Origin: RFSX01 sp964495785
GTDB lineage: Bacteria; Bacteroidota; Bacteroidia; Chitinophagales; Saprospiraceae
Assembly: GCA_964495785.1 (NCBI GenBank)
Contig: CAZBXL010000106.1
Span: 1 to 8,844, forward strand
DNA: 8,844 nt
Reading direction: 5' to 3'
Shown here in pieces: positions 1 through 6,284 of this stretch (the first letter of the stretch is position 1; each line of letters begins with the position of its first letter). A model generated the notes under the pieces. That model did not search any database. It had not been told where the DNA came from and saw nothing but the letters and a program-made list of their open reading frames with translations. Both the position numbers and the translations under genes were made by a program.

Positions 1-107
1 TCGACTGTAGGAGATAGAAACCCACCGATGCTTTTTTTATCGCTTGTTAAGTCCATCAGTTGAGATGTCTTGCCAGTTTGGATAGCTTGCGAGAGTATAT
101 ATATCAT
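1..107 (-). CDS. P-loop nucleoside-triphosphatase (THEP1-like), N-terminal fragment cut by the window edge
   Basis: Only the first 35 codons are in the window. The ATG at 105-107 overlaps the TGA stop (104-106) of the upstream membrane-protein gene as ATGA, which implies translational coupling. The translation opens with a hydrophobic beta strand (MIYILS), then QAIQTGKTS, a Walker A-like loop with G12, K13 and T14, and later SIGGFLSPTV (residues 26-35). This order (strand, P-loop, then a GGxLxP-type strand) resembles small NTPases of the THEP1/nucleoside-triphosphatase group, where the opening usually reads like LTGPIQSGKTT. The first glycine of the P-loop is replaced here by Q7. Family placement is inferred from 35 residues only. 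The substrate is unknown, and the reading frame stays open to base 1. Confidence 0.6.
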   Translation of the reverse strand, partial: MIYILSQAIQTGKTSQLMDLTSDKKSIGGFLSPTV

Positions 108-1048
108 AACTTCGGGTTTTTAAAATGAATGGTATACATGATGACCTTGTACACGAAATCTTGTATACCCTTAGAGTTTTTCCACGCATAGTGGACTATG
201 TATCTCATGTAAGGAATAATATTAAATACATCATCGACTTCAGTTGAAATTTGGGATTTTTTATTACTCAGATATTTTTTGATATAATGTAAAAGTATGG
301 GAGAAATTAAAAAATACCATAAGCCTATTACAATCAATGTACGAGCAAAAATATACAAGGCATGGGAGTAACTATTACTCAGTTGTCCTGTTGCATAAAG
401 CACCAGTATTATTATGAGTGCAATCAATACTGACAAATAGATAAATCGCCATCGGCCTTTCTTTTTTTGATTAGGACCGAAAGAGGCTCTTTCCTCTACA
501 TCGATGATGTACTCATTATTATTTGTAGATTTTTCTATCTTCTTAATCAGTGTATGTATTCTGAATCCGAGAATTATACCTGCAACTGTATACATAGAAA
601 TGTAAGTTGTGATAGCTGCATTAGATGAATCAAATGGAATGAGGTAGCCTAAGTTTTTGCTTATCCATTGACCTAAAGCATCTATAGCTTCCCAGATAGA
701 TTTTCCGTAAAGGATGGTCAGTGAAATAATTTTTTGCATAGCAGATTCTACTAGACCTAATGTCGTAAGCATAATAATAGTCCACTTCTGTATTCCGATG
801 TAGTGATAAAGGACCCCGGCTAATAGTGCTTGAAAGCTAACAGCAAAATATGCACTGATCATAGAGTGTGGACTCACGAGCATTTTTACGATAAGAACAA
901 TAATGAGAGATTTGATAATGGTTGTCCATACATTATCTGCATAATAGCAGATAAGAGTGATGATCAGCATTGCGATACTGCCAACCATAAGCCCAGTAAA
1001 GGGAGACTTAAAAGCATGGAGGATGCCGCCCAATCCTGATTCGGTCAA
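104..1048 (-). CDS. Multi-pass integral membrane protein of unknown function
   Basis: I do not recognise a characterised family. The 314-residue product has about seven hydrophobic segments, near residues 18-37, 43-60, 66-84, 89-113, 145-164, 202-221 and 229-256. A charged loop at 165-201 is rich in K, E and N, and the C-terminal tail is basic. The stretch VKMLVSPHSMISAYFAVSFQALLAG (about 54-78), which packs conserved-looking S, P, H, Y and Q residues into helices 2-3, hints at a transport or sensory role, but this is inference. The start shown is TTG (1046-1048), the only ordinary start codon available. The frame stays open for 23 more codons upstream to a TAG at 1118-1120 and encodes a plausible N-terminus (QRLTALWA directly before the TTG), so the true start may be further up at a rare codon. 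The gene overlaps the downstream NTPase gene by ATGA, so the pair probably works together, for example as a membrane component with its NTPase. Confidence 0.7.
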   Translation of the reverse strand: MTESGLGGILHAFKSPFTGLMVGSIAMLIITLICYYADNVWTTIIKSLIIVLIVKMLVSPHSMISAYFAVSFQALLAGVLYHYIGIQKWTIIMLTTLGLVESAMQKIISLTILYGKSIWEAIDALGQWISKNLGYLIPFDSSNAAITTYISMYTVAGIILGFRIHTLIKKIEKSTNNNEYIIDVEERASFGPNQKKKGRWRFIYLSVLIALIIILVLYATGQLSNSYSHALYIFARTLIVIGLWYFLISPILLHYIKKYLSNKKSQISTEVDDVFNIIPYMRYIVHYAWKNSKGIQDFVYKVIMYTIHFKNPKL

Positions 1049-1133
1049 TGCCCAAAGTGCAGTCAGTCTCTGGATGACGGTACTGTTGAGATATGTGTTT
1101 TTGTTACTAATAACTGTCTATTAAGAATGCTGA

Positions 1134-1165
1134 TTTGTTATATACCTGATTATCGGTTATATTAG
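1134..1165 (+). promoter_or_regulatory. Candidate Bacteroidota-type promoter for the Mo-hydroxylase operon
   Basis: TTTG at 1134-1137 is followed after 20 bases by TATATTAG at 1158-1165, close to the Bacteroidota sigma consensus TTTG-N19-TAnnTTTG (one -7 position differs). Transcription would begin around 1172, about 20 bases before the ATG at 1191. An imperfect inverted repeat (ATATACC at 1140-1146, GGTTATAT at 1155-1162, one base bulged) lies inside the promoter and could be an operator, but it is weak. Called by eye in AT-rich DNA. Confidence 0.35.
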
Positions 1166-1190
1166 GGAATACAAATATGATGAAAATATT

Positions 1191-1646
1191 ATGGCTAGTT
1201 ATCAATTAAATATTAATGGCACTCAGCATACAGTAGAGGCAGATTCTGATACTCCGATACTATGGGTGCTCAGAGATAATCTCAATCTTGTAGGAACAAA
1301 GTATGGTTGCGGTATTGCTCAGTGTGGCGCATGTACGATACACCTGGATGGAACCCCAGCACGAGCATGCTCAGTGCCAGTATCCTCAGTTGCAGATAAG
1401 AAAATAACGACCATAGAAGGCTTGTCAGATAATGGCGACCATCCTGTACAGCGAGCATGGAAGGAGCATGACCTGCCTCAGTGTGGTTATTGTCAGGCAG
1501 GGCAGATAATGTCAGCGGCAGCCCTACTTGCAGAAAATCCAAGTCCAACTACATCTGAGATTGAAGACAGTATGTATGGTAATCTCTGCAGGTGTGGGAC
1601 ATATACGAGAATCAAAAAAGCCATCGTTACAGCATCTAAGTACTAA
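1191..1646 (+). CDS. (2Fe-2S)-binding small subunit of a molybdenum hydroxylase (isoquinoline 1-oxidoreductase alpha-like)
   Basis: This is the electron-transfer subunit of a xanthine-oxidase-family enzyme. It passes electrons from the Mo centre of the large subunit (the next gene, 21 bp downstream) to an external acceptor. The 151 residues match the full length of the family. An N-terminal plant-ferredoxin-type domain (about 1-77) has cluster ligands C40, C45, C48 and C60 in the CGIAQCGAC...C pattern. A C-terminal four-helix [2Fe-2S] domain (about 85-150) has C98, C101, C133 and C135 (QCGYCQAG and CRCGTY). Q97, just before C98, is the residue that usually contacts the pterin cofactor. There is no signal peptide, so export would depend on the Tat signal of its partner. 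The ATG at 1191 is preceded by an A/T-rich leader without Shine-Dalgarno, and the next upstream ATGs are out of frame. The family is certain, but the substrate cannot be read from sequence. IorA-like names are by similarity only. Confidence 0.93.
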   Translation: MASYQLNINGTQHTVEADSDTPILWVLRDNLNLVGTKYGCGIAQCGACTIHLDGTPARACSVPVSSVADKKITTIEGLSDNGDHPVQRAWKEHDLPQCGYCQAGQIMSAAALLAENPSPTTSEIEDSMYGNLCRCGTYTRIKKAIVTASKY

Positions 1647-1667
1647 TCATATTTACAAAGAAAAATT

Positions 1668-3812
1668 ATGACTGATAATACATATAAAAAAACACGTCGA
1701 GATTTCCTTAAGCTGTCTGCAATCTCAGGTGGTGGTCTTCTCATAGGATTTAATTACATCGGATGTAGGGCAGATACTGCGCCTATAGAAATAGTCAAAG
1801 CTATGCCGAGTCAATGGATTGATTTTGACGCGTATATTAAGATAGGAGATACGGGACGTGTAACGATCTTCTCTACTAATCCTGAGATAGGTCAGAATGT
1901 TAAGACATCTATGCCTATGATCATTGCTGAAGAATTAGAGGTGGCATGGCGAGATGTTATTGTAGAACAAGCGCCATTAAATACGGAGTGGTATAAGCGA
2001 CAAGTCGCAGGAGGTAGTCAGAGTATCAGGCAAGGGTGGGAAGTTCTGCGCCAAGCAGGTGCTAAGGTCAAAAGTGTGCTGGTACAATCTGCAGCTAATC
2101 TATGGGAAGTAGATGCATCAACACTATCAGTACATGAAGGTATCGTTAGTCATGATGATGGTAGAACGATAAGCTATGGTGAGCTGGCCATGGCAGCATC
2201 AGATCTGAATATACCAGAAGAAGTCACACTCAAAGATCCCAAAGACTACAAGATCATAGGCCACAGTAAGACAAATGTCGACATGGATGGGATACTGACC
2301 GGTAAGCCTCTTTTTGGTATAGATTACGTCGCAGACGGTATGGTATATGCGGCGATGGTACGTCCTCCATCTTTTGGGCAAGTTCTTGTCAGTTATGATG
2401 ACTCCGCAGCCAGAGTTATTAATGGTGTGAATGATATAATTAAGATCGAAGATAAGATTGCTGTCATTGCTGATAATACTTGGGCAGCTATGAAAGGTGC
2501 TAAAGCCATTAATGCGAAATGGAAACAAGAGGGTAGAGCTGAAGATTCCGCATATCATTCTGAGATGTTATTAGATGCACTAAGTAAAAGGTCTGCAGAG
2601 CCAAGAAGAGTTGATGGGGATATAGATAAAGCTATCGCCGAATCTGATCAAGTGATAGAGAGGATATATGAAGCACCATTTCTTCCACATAACTGTCTGG
2701 AACCAATGAATTTCTTTGCTGATGTTACAGGTGACAAAGTAAACCTAACTGGTCCGATACAGACGCCTGAGTGGACAGAGACACGTATTTCTGAATTATT
2801 GGGTAGGGATAAGAAAGATATCCATATCAATATGACGCGAATGGGTGGGGGATTCGGTAGGCGACTCTATGGTGACTTTGCATTAGAAGCTGCCGCCATA
2901 TCTGATAAGATTAGAAAACCTGTTAAATTAACATTTACAAGAGAAGATGATATGACTGCGGGAACTTACAGGCCTGCTTCGGCATATAAGTTCGTCGCTG
3001 CTATTAAGGATAATAAGATAACGGGATATCATCTAACTGAAGCATTTTTTAATGGAATGATGTTTGGTCAGATGCCAAGTAACTTTCCTTGCGGTGGAGT
3101 GGATAACTATAGAGTAGATTGTCACAATCTCGAGACCAATATCACGACGGGTGCTTGGAGAGCACCGTATGCTAATTTTCTGGCATTTGCTGAGCAAGCC
3201 TTTTTTGACGAGCTGGCAACTGAGTTAAATGTGGACCCTGTACTATTGAGATTAGAGCTATTAACTAAAGCAAAAAGTACAACTGCAGAAGAACCATTGA
3301 GTTATGAGCCAGAAAAAATGATTGGTGTTATAAAATTAGCTGCAGAAAAATCTGGTTGGAGAAATAGAGGAGATAGGCATCTTGGGTTTTGCGCCTACTA
3401 TTCTCATAATACCTACGTCGCTGAGGTAGCTGAAGTTGTCCGTGTCGATAACGAACCACGTATTAAAAAAGTTTATTGCGCTATAGACTGTGGTATTGTT
3501 ATCAATCCTAAAGCCGCTCTTAATCAAATAGAAGGAGGCATTATAGATGGTATCGGTCATGCCATGTACGGTGACTTTAGTTTTAAAAATGGTAGAGGCG
3601 AATCTGATAACTTTAATCAATTTAGATTAATACGTATATCTGAAGTCCCTGAAATCGAAGTCCACTTTGTAGAGTCATTCAATGATCCTACTGGCTTAGG
3701 CGAACCGACGTTGCCACCTGCAGGGGGTGCTATTGCTAATGCACTATATTCTGCAACTGGTAAGCGATTCTATAAGCAGCCTTTTGTCAAGGAGATGGAG
3801 GTGTTGGGGTGA
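1668..3812 (+). CDS. Xanthine dehydrogenase-family molybdopterin-binding subunit with Tat signal (isoquinoline 1-oxidoreductase beta-like)
   Basis: This is the catalytic subunit of a Mo hydroxylase, which hydroxylates an N-heterocycle or aldehyde with water and sends electrons to the preceding Fe-S subunit. Residues 7-33 form a twin-arginine signal (KKTRRDFLK, then a hydrophobic stretch to IGC at 31-33), as is usual for the membrane or periplasmic IorB-like branch. C33 could be lipidated, but Y30 makes the lipobox poor. Residues 50-185 form the N-terminal piece of the Mo-binding region typical of this branch, with GGSQSIRQG at 115-123. Residues 195-290 are the a/b hammerhead domain. Further motifs are HNCLEPMN (341-348), the pterin-binding GGGFGRR (393-399), GAWRAP (495-500) and GLGEP with the expected catalytic base E679. 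The 714-residue length is normal and uninterrupted. No dedicated cofactor-insertion chaperone (XdhC type) or cytochrome partner is in the window. The substrate is unknown. Confidence 0.92.
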   Translation: MTDNTYKKTRRDFLKLSAISGGGLLIGFNYIGCRADTAPIEIVKAMPSQWIDFDAYIKIGDTGRVTIFSTNPEIGQNVKTSMPMIIAEELEVAWRDVIVEQAPLNTEWYKRQVAGGSQSIRQGWEVLRQAGAKVKSVLVQSAANLWEVDASTLSVHEGIVSHDDGRTISYGELAMAASDLNIPEEVTLKDPKDYKIIGHSKTNVDMDGILTGKPLFGIDYVADGMVYAAMVRPPSFGQVLVSYDDSAARVINGVNDIIKIEDKIAVIADNTWAAMKGAKAINAKWKQEGRAEDSAYHSEMLLDALSKRSAEPRRVDGDIDKAIAESDQVIERIYEAPFLPHNCLEPMNFFADVTGDKVNLTGPIQTPEWTETRISELLGRDKKDIHINMTRMGGGFGRRLYGDFALEAAAISDKIRKPVKLTFTREDDMTAGTYRPASAYKFVAAIKDNKITGYHLTEAFFNGMMFGQMPSNFPCGGVDNYRVDCHNLETNITTGAWRAPYANFLAFAEQAFFDELATELNVDPVLLRLELLTKAKSTTAEEPLSYEPEKMIGVIKLAAEKSGWRNRGDRHLGFCAYYSHNTYVAEVAEVVRVDNEPRIKKVYCAIDCGIVINPKAALNQIEGGIIDGIGHAMYGDFSFKNGRGESDNFNQFRLIRISEVPEIEVHFVESFNDPTGLGEPTLPPAGGAIANALYSATGKRFYKQPFVKEMEVLG

Positions 3813-3865
3813 TAATTGAAGAGTAATATGTTTCGGCTTTAGAGGATTTCAAGAGAGAGGATCAA

Positions 3866-3878
3866 TCAAATCATTTGA
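3866..3878. repeat. Short perfect inverted repeat upstream of the CBS gene
   Basis: TCAAAT, one central C, then ATTTGA form a 13-base palindrome in the 147-bp gap between the Mo-hydroxylase operon and the CBS-domain gene, about 80 bases before the latter's ATG. It could be a regulator site, but short palindromes arise by chance in AT-rich DNA. The rest of the gap (3813-3959) shows no obvious terminator hairpin or small ORF. Confidence 0.2.
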
Positions 3879-3929
3879 CAATAGTCATTCAGTAGATTTT
3901 AAATATGGTCATAATTCGGCAAAATTGTT

Positions 3930-3937
3930 TATATTTA
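3930..3937 (+). promoter_or_regulatory. Candidate -7 element for the CBS-domain gene
   Basis: TATATTTA matches seven of eight positions of the Bacteroidota -7 consensus TAnnTTTG. It lies 22 bases before the ATG at 3960, which would give a leader of roughly 15 bases. No good TTTG is found at the right distance upstream (only TATGG near 3904-3908), so support is weak. Confidence 0.3.
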
Positions 3938-3959
3938 TAATAATCAAAATCAATACGCT

Positions 3960-4382
3960 ATGCTCAACGAAGAAGTAAGAAAAATAATGACCCAAGACCC
4001 AGTCATTGCATCTCCCAATCAAACAGTTAAGGAAATAACAGAATTAATGACTTCTCATGCATTGCAACAAATTCCTGTTGTAGATGATGGTAAGTTGATG
4101 GGGCTAATTACATCTTATGATCTATGGAAGCATCAAAGTATGAATGAAGTGAATGATTCAGATCAAGTCAAAGATGTCATGACCTCTAATGTACTTGTCA
4201 TAAGACCAAAGGACAAGGTAGGTACAGCTGCTGAGTTATTCATTGATCGAAGATTTAAAACCCTTCCTGTCGTTAATTTAGATAATGAACTGAAAGGTGT
4301 CGTTACAGCTTTTGATGTTATAAAGCATGTATTCAAAAAAGAATATCCGAATCCAATATTGTATAAAGAGCAGCTAAAGTAG
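3960..4382 (+). CDS. Stand-alone double CBS-domain protein
   Basis: This is a small cytoplasmic protein made of one CBS pair (Bateman module). Such modules bind adenosine nucleotides (AMP, ATP, SAM and related ligands) and sense energy state. CBS1 spans about residues 7-58 (VRKIMTQDPVIASPNQTV, then IPVVDDGKLMGLITSYDL). CBS2 spans about 71-125 (KDVMTSNVLVIRPKDKV, then LPVVNLDNELKGVVTAFDVIKH). Each repeat ends in the G-[LV]-[IV]-T-x-x-D motif typical of ribose/phosphate contact, with T51 and D54 in the first and T116 and D119 nearby in the second. No catalytic or membrane domain is attached, and the C-terminal tail (residues 126-140) is short and basic. The gene is probably monocistronic: it has its own upstream gap and a strong terminator 28 bp downstream. 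The partner protein cannot be inferred from the neighbours. Confidence 0.92.
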   Translation: MLNEEVRKIMTQDPVIASPNQTVKEITELMTSHALQQIPVVDDGKLMGLITSYDLWKHQSMNEVNDSDQVKDVMTSNVLVIRPKDKVGTAAELFIDRRFKTLPVVNLDNELKGVVTAFDVIKHVFKKEYPNPILYKEQLK

Positions 4383-4410
4383 CATTGAGTTGTTTTTTGG
4401 AAAAATTAAT

Positions 4411-4445
4411 AAAATAGGCATTGAATTTTCAATGCCTATTTTTTT
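4411..4445 (+). terminator. Strong rho-independent terminator, possibly bidirectional
   Basis: A perfect 14-bp stem (AAAATAGGCATTGA at 4411-4424, its complement at 4429-4442) with a 4-base loop runs into seven T residues (4439-4445), ending the CBS-domain gene. On the minus strand the same hairpin is followed by a T-rich run (TATTTTATTAATTTTT), so it may also stop the convergent operon whose last gene ends at 4491. Confidence 0.9.
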
Positions 4446-4490
4446 GCTCATTATTTTATATCGTATCTTTTTTTAAGATAGTTATTGCAT

Positions 4491-4859
4491 CTATCTATTG
4501 AGCTTATTAAGAATACTATTGATACTATCTCTCCATTCTGTCTGTACGGCAAGCATTTCTTTGTCAGGAATAGAAAACCTTTTTTTAGAATGATCACCAT
4601 TACATTGGCTATGATCGTGTTGGAGTCCTTCTATTTCTATCATATTGGACTTGTACTGTTCTAACTTAAGTTTGAGTTTTTGTTGTTCTGCTGTTAGATT
4701 ATTACTGAGTTGTGTCTCTATTTTCTTTATGCTACTGAGTCCTTCTTTTTGTATTTCAAAGGCTTGCTTTAATTCCTCTGATACAGGAGGATGGTCATGT
4801 TTGCATGATATTGAGAGAAATGTAAAACTGAAAGTTGCGCAAAGAATAAAAATTTTCAT
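4491..4859 (-). CDS. Small His-rich, helical lipoprotein of unknown function
   Basis: I do not recognise a named family. The start was set at ATG 4857-4859, which gives a clean lipoprotein signal (MKIFILC..., ending LSISC with C19 as the lipidated residue). A longer in-frame start at 4898 would overlap the upstream gene and put a charged extension before the signal. The mature part, residues 20-122, is polar. An amphipathic, probably coiled-coil helix runs from about 26 to 78 (E/K/Q/L rich). A metal-ligand-like patch follows: HDH at 81-83, C86, D89 and H90. A second HDH (21-23) sits directly after the lipid anchor. The C-terminus is another helix containing EWRDSINSILNKLNR. This is the last gene of the operon, 10 bp after the pyrophosphatase stop. 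Metal binding is inferred only from residue clustering. Confidence 0.72.
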   Translation of the reverse strand: MKIFILCATFSFTFLSISCKHDHPPVSEELKQAFEIQKEGLSSIKKIETQLSNNLTAEQQKLKLKLEQYKSNMIEIEGLQHDHSQCNGDHSKKRFSIPDKEMLAVQTEWRDSINSILNKLNR

Positions 4860-4869
4860 CTTCGATTTT

Positions 4870-5556
4870 TTAATTATTAGTGTAGCTCTTGACAGCATAT
4901 TTTAGAACATCCATCGCTTCTTGTTGATCTTTTATGCCCAAGGATTCCATTTCGTTGGCACCCTTGTAATTAGAGAACCATGTTTCTATAATAGTAATGA
5001 CTCCAGGATAGGTTTTATTTAGTTCTTTAATGTTTCTGATATCACTGAATGTCCCCGACATAGGCACCGCTATTAATTTGTCATCTTGTTCTCCGTTATC
5101 TAATAGGCTCAGCATTCCTACAAGGTGACATTTAGTAAGTTGTCCCCTCTCAATACGTTCGCCTAATATTATGATGTCGAGAGGGTCTCCGTCACCACCT
5201 TTATCCAGTGGTAATACTGAGGAAGGAATCATTCCGTAATTAGCAGGGTAGGCGAGGTAGTTGATGTTTCTTGGTACGCCATCTACCTGAGAATGTTTGA
5301 TCTTCATATCTTCTTTATCGACCTCATATTTGGCATGTGTGCCTACCGGTATTTCTATATAAGCATTTATTGTATTGTCATCGTTTATTGCAACTTGGTC
5401 AAAGTTGATGACTTGGTCGCTTACAGAATTTTTGTTTTCTTTTATCGCGGTATTTTCTTCGGCGTGATGGGTTTGGTTATTTGTGCTTTCTTTTTTGCAA
5501 GACTGGCTTATGAGTATTGTCGTGGATAGAACTGTGAGGATCAGGAATAGTCTCAT
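4870..5556 (-). CDS. Family I inorganic pyrophosphatase with lipoprotein signal (exported)
   Basis: The enzyme hydrolyses pyrophosphate to two phosphates using Mg2+. All family I active-site positions I could align to the E. coli enzyme are present: E68 (IEIP), K76 and E78 (KYE), R96, Y103, Y107, the signature DGDPLD with D122, D124 and D127, then D153, D158, K160 and the Y197-K198 pair. The catalytic domain covers about residues 53-220. The N-terminus is unusual. MRLFLILTVLSTTILISQSCKK is a lipoprotein signal with C20 as the lipidation site, followed by a polar linker (21-50) rich in N, E, K and H. The product should therefore be anchored outside the cytoplasm, unlike the housekeeping enzyme. 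From memory, similar lipoprotein pyrophosphatases occur in Flavobacteriia. The ATG lies 1 bp after the glycosyltransferase stop (TAA-T-ATG), so the two are translated from one message. A separate cytoplasmic enzyme is expected elsewhere in the genome. Confidence 0.92.
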   Translation of the reverse strand: MRLFLILTVLSTTILISQSCKKESTNNQTHHAEENTAIKENKNSVSDQVINFDQVAINDDNTINAYIEIPVGTHAKYEVDKEDMKIKHSQVDGVPRNINYLAYPANYGMIPSSVLPLDKGGDGDPLDIIILGERIERGQLTKCHLVGMLSLLDNGEQDDKLIAVPMSGTFSDIRNIKELNKTYPGVITIIETWFSNYKGANEMESLGIKDQQEAMDVLKYAVKSYTNN

Positions 5557-5557
5557 A

Positions 5558-6247
5558 TTAATTGAGTGACTTTTTATAATATGCTTTGATTTCTTTGGGA
5601 CAGACGTTCTTCTTGTATTTTATAAATGAAATCAAATTGACGAGGTTCACTTTGAGATAAGAATTGTCTCGATATTTTCGAGCAGATACAGTGGCAGGAT
5701 TTTTTATTATAGTAAGTCTCTCCTTGTTATGGCGAAGTCTTTCTATCATTTCAAAATCTTCCATTATTTCTAACTCTTCTTTATATCCACCATATTGCTC
5801 AAATAAGTCTCTTCTAAAAAACTGACATTGGTCTCCTCCTCCAGCAAATATTCCATTCAGCTTTGTAAAGTATTCATTAATCTTCAATAGTGGCGAAGAT
5901 GGATTAAACTTATAACAAAAGAATCCAGTTTTATAGCCCTTAGTGAATTCTTGGCTTATGAGTTTTTCAAAATCTGCAGGTGGTCTAACATCGGCATGCA
6001 AGAAGAGGATGGTATCTCCCTTACCCATAGCTGCACCTTCGTTCATTTGTATACTTCTTCTCGCAAATTCAGACTTTAAGTATGTAATATCGTGCTGCTG
6101 ACATAACTGAGATGTATTATCCGATGACTGAACACTGTCTACAACGTATATCTTAGTAGTATTAGATGTATGATCCTTAAGAAACGGAAGAAGCTCTAAA
6201 AGATTCTCCTTTTCATTGAGTGTCGGGATTATTATATCTAAATTCAT
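5558..6247 (-). CDS. Family 2 glycosyltransferase, TIGR04283-like
   Basis: This is a GT-A-fold glycosyltransferase. The start was set at ATG 6245-6247, so the protein opens directly with the first beta strand (MNLDIIIPTLNEKENL). A longer in-frame start at 6316 adds a poorly fitting hydrophobic leader and overlaps the divergent gene. Key parts of the 229 residues are VVDSVQSSDNT (35-45, nucleotide-sugar binding), RRSIQMNEGAA (63-73), FLHADVRPP (82-90, the metal/UDP-contacting HAD in place of DxD), GGGDQCQFFRR (136-146) and IMEDFEMIERL (161-171, with the usual E163-D164 acidic pair). This pattern fits the TIGR04283 group, which databases label as an arsenosugar-biosynthesis glycosyltransferase. 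That label comes from gene neighbourhoods and I cannot confirm the donor or acceptor. No ArsM- or ArsS-like gene is in the window. It heads the operon with the pyrophosphatase and the lipoprotein, and the divergent DUF547 gene starts 37 bp away. Confidence 0.85.
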   Translation of the reverse strand: MNLDIIIPTLNEKENLLELLPFLKDHTSNTTKIYVVDSVQSSDNTSQLCQQHDITYLKSEFARRSIQMNEGAAMGKGDTILFLHADVRPPADFEKLISQEFTKGYKTGFFCYKFNPSSPLLKINEYFTKLNGIFAGGGDQCQFFRRDLFEQYGGYKEELEIMEDFEMIERLRHNKERLTIIKNPATVSARKYRDNSYLKVNLVNLISFIKYKKNVCPKEIKAYYKKSLN

Positions 6248-6284
6248 GAATTTTTTAAGGATTTTATTTCCATAAATCAATACG

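Noticed and set aside
830..1039. 69-codon plus-strand ORF opposite the membrane-protein gene
   Set aside because: Antisense shadow of the hydrophobic gene. Composition is unlike a protein and there is no upstream signal.
1282..1548. 88-codon minus-strand ORF opposite the Fe-S subunit
   Set aside because: Lies entirely inside a gene with clear [2Fe-2S] motifs. No promoter or family resemblance.
2199..3620. Three minus-strand ORFs (2199-2558, 2648-2830, 3336-3620) inside the Mo-binding subunit
   Set aside because: Antisense to a well-conserved 714-residue enzyme. Sequences look like random translations.
4860..4898. Upstream in-frame start giving 13 extra residues to the lipoprotein
   Set aside because: It would overlap the pyrophosphatase gene by 29 bp and place charged residues before a perfect signal peptide. 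ATG 4857-4859 fits better.
4645..4905. 86-codon plus-strand ORF opposite the His-rich lipoprotein
   Set aside because: Antisense of a coiled-coil region, giving a Cys/Ser/Leu-rich artefact. It also overlaps the end of the pyrophosphatase gene.
5293..5529. 78-codon plus-strand ORF opposite the pyrophosphatase N-terminus
   Set aside because: Antisense artefact rich in F and Y. The minus-strand frame holds the recognisable enzyme.
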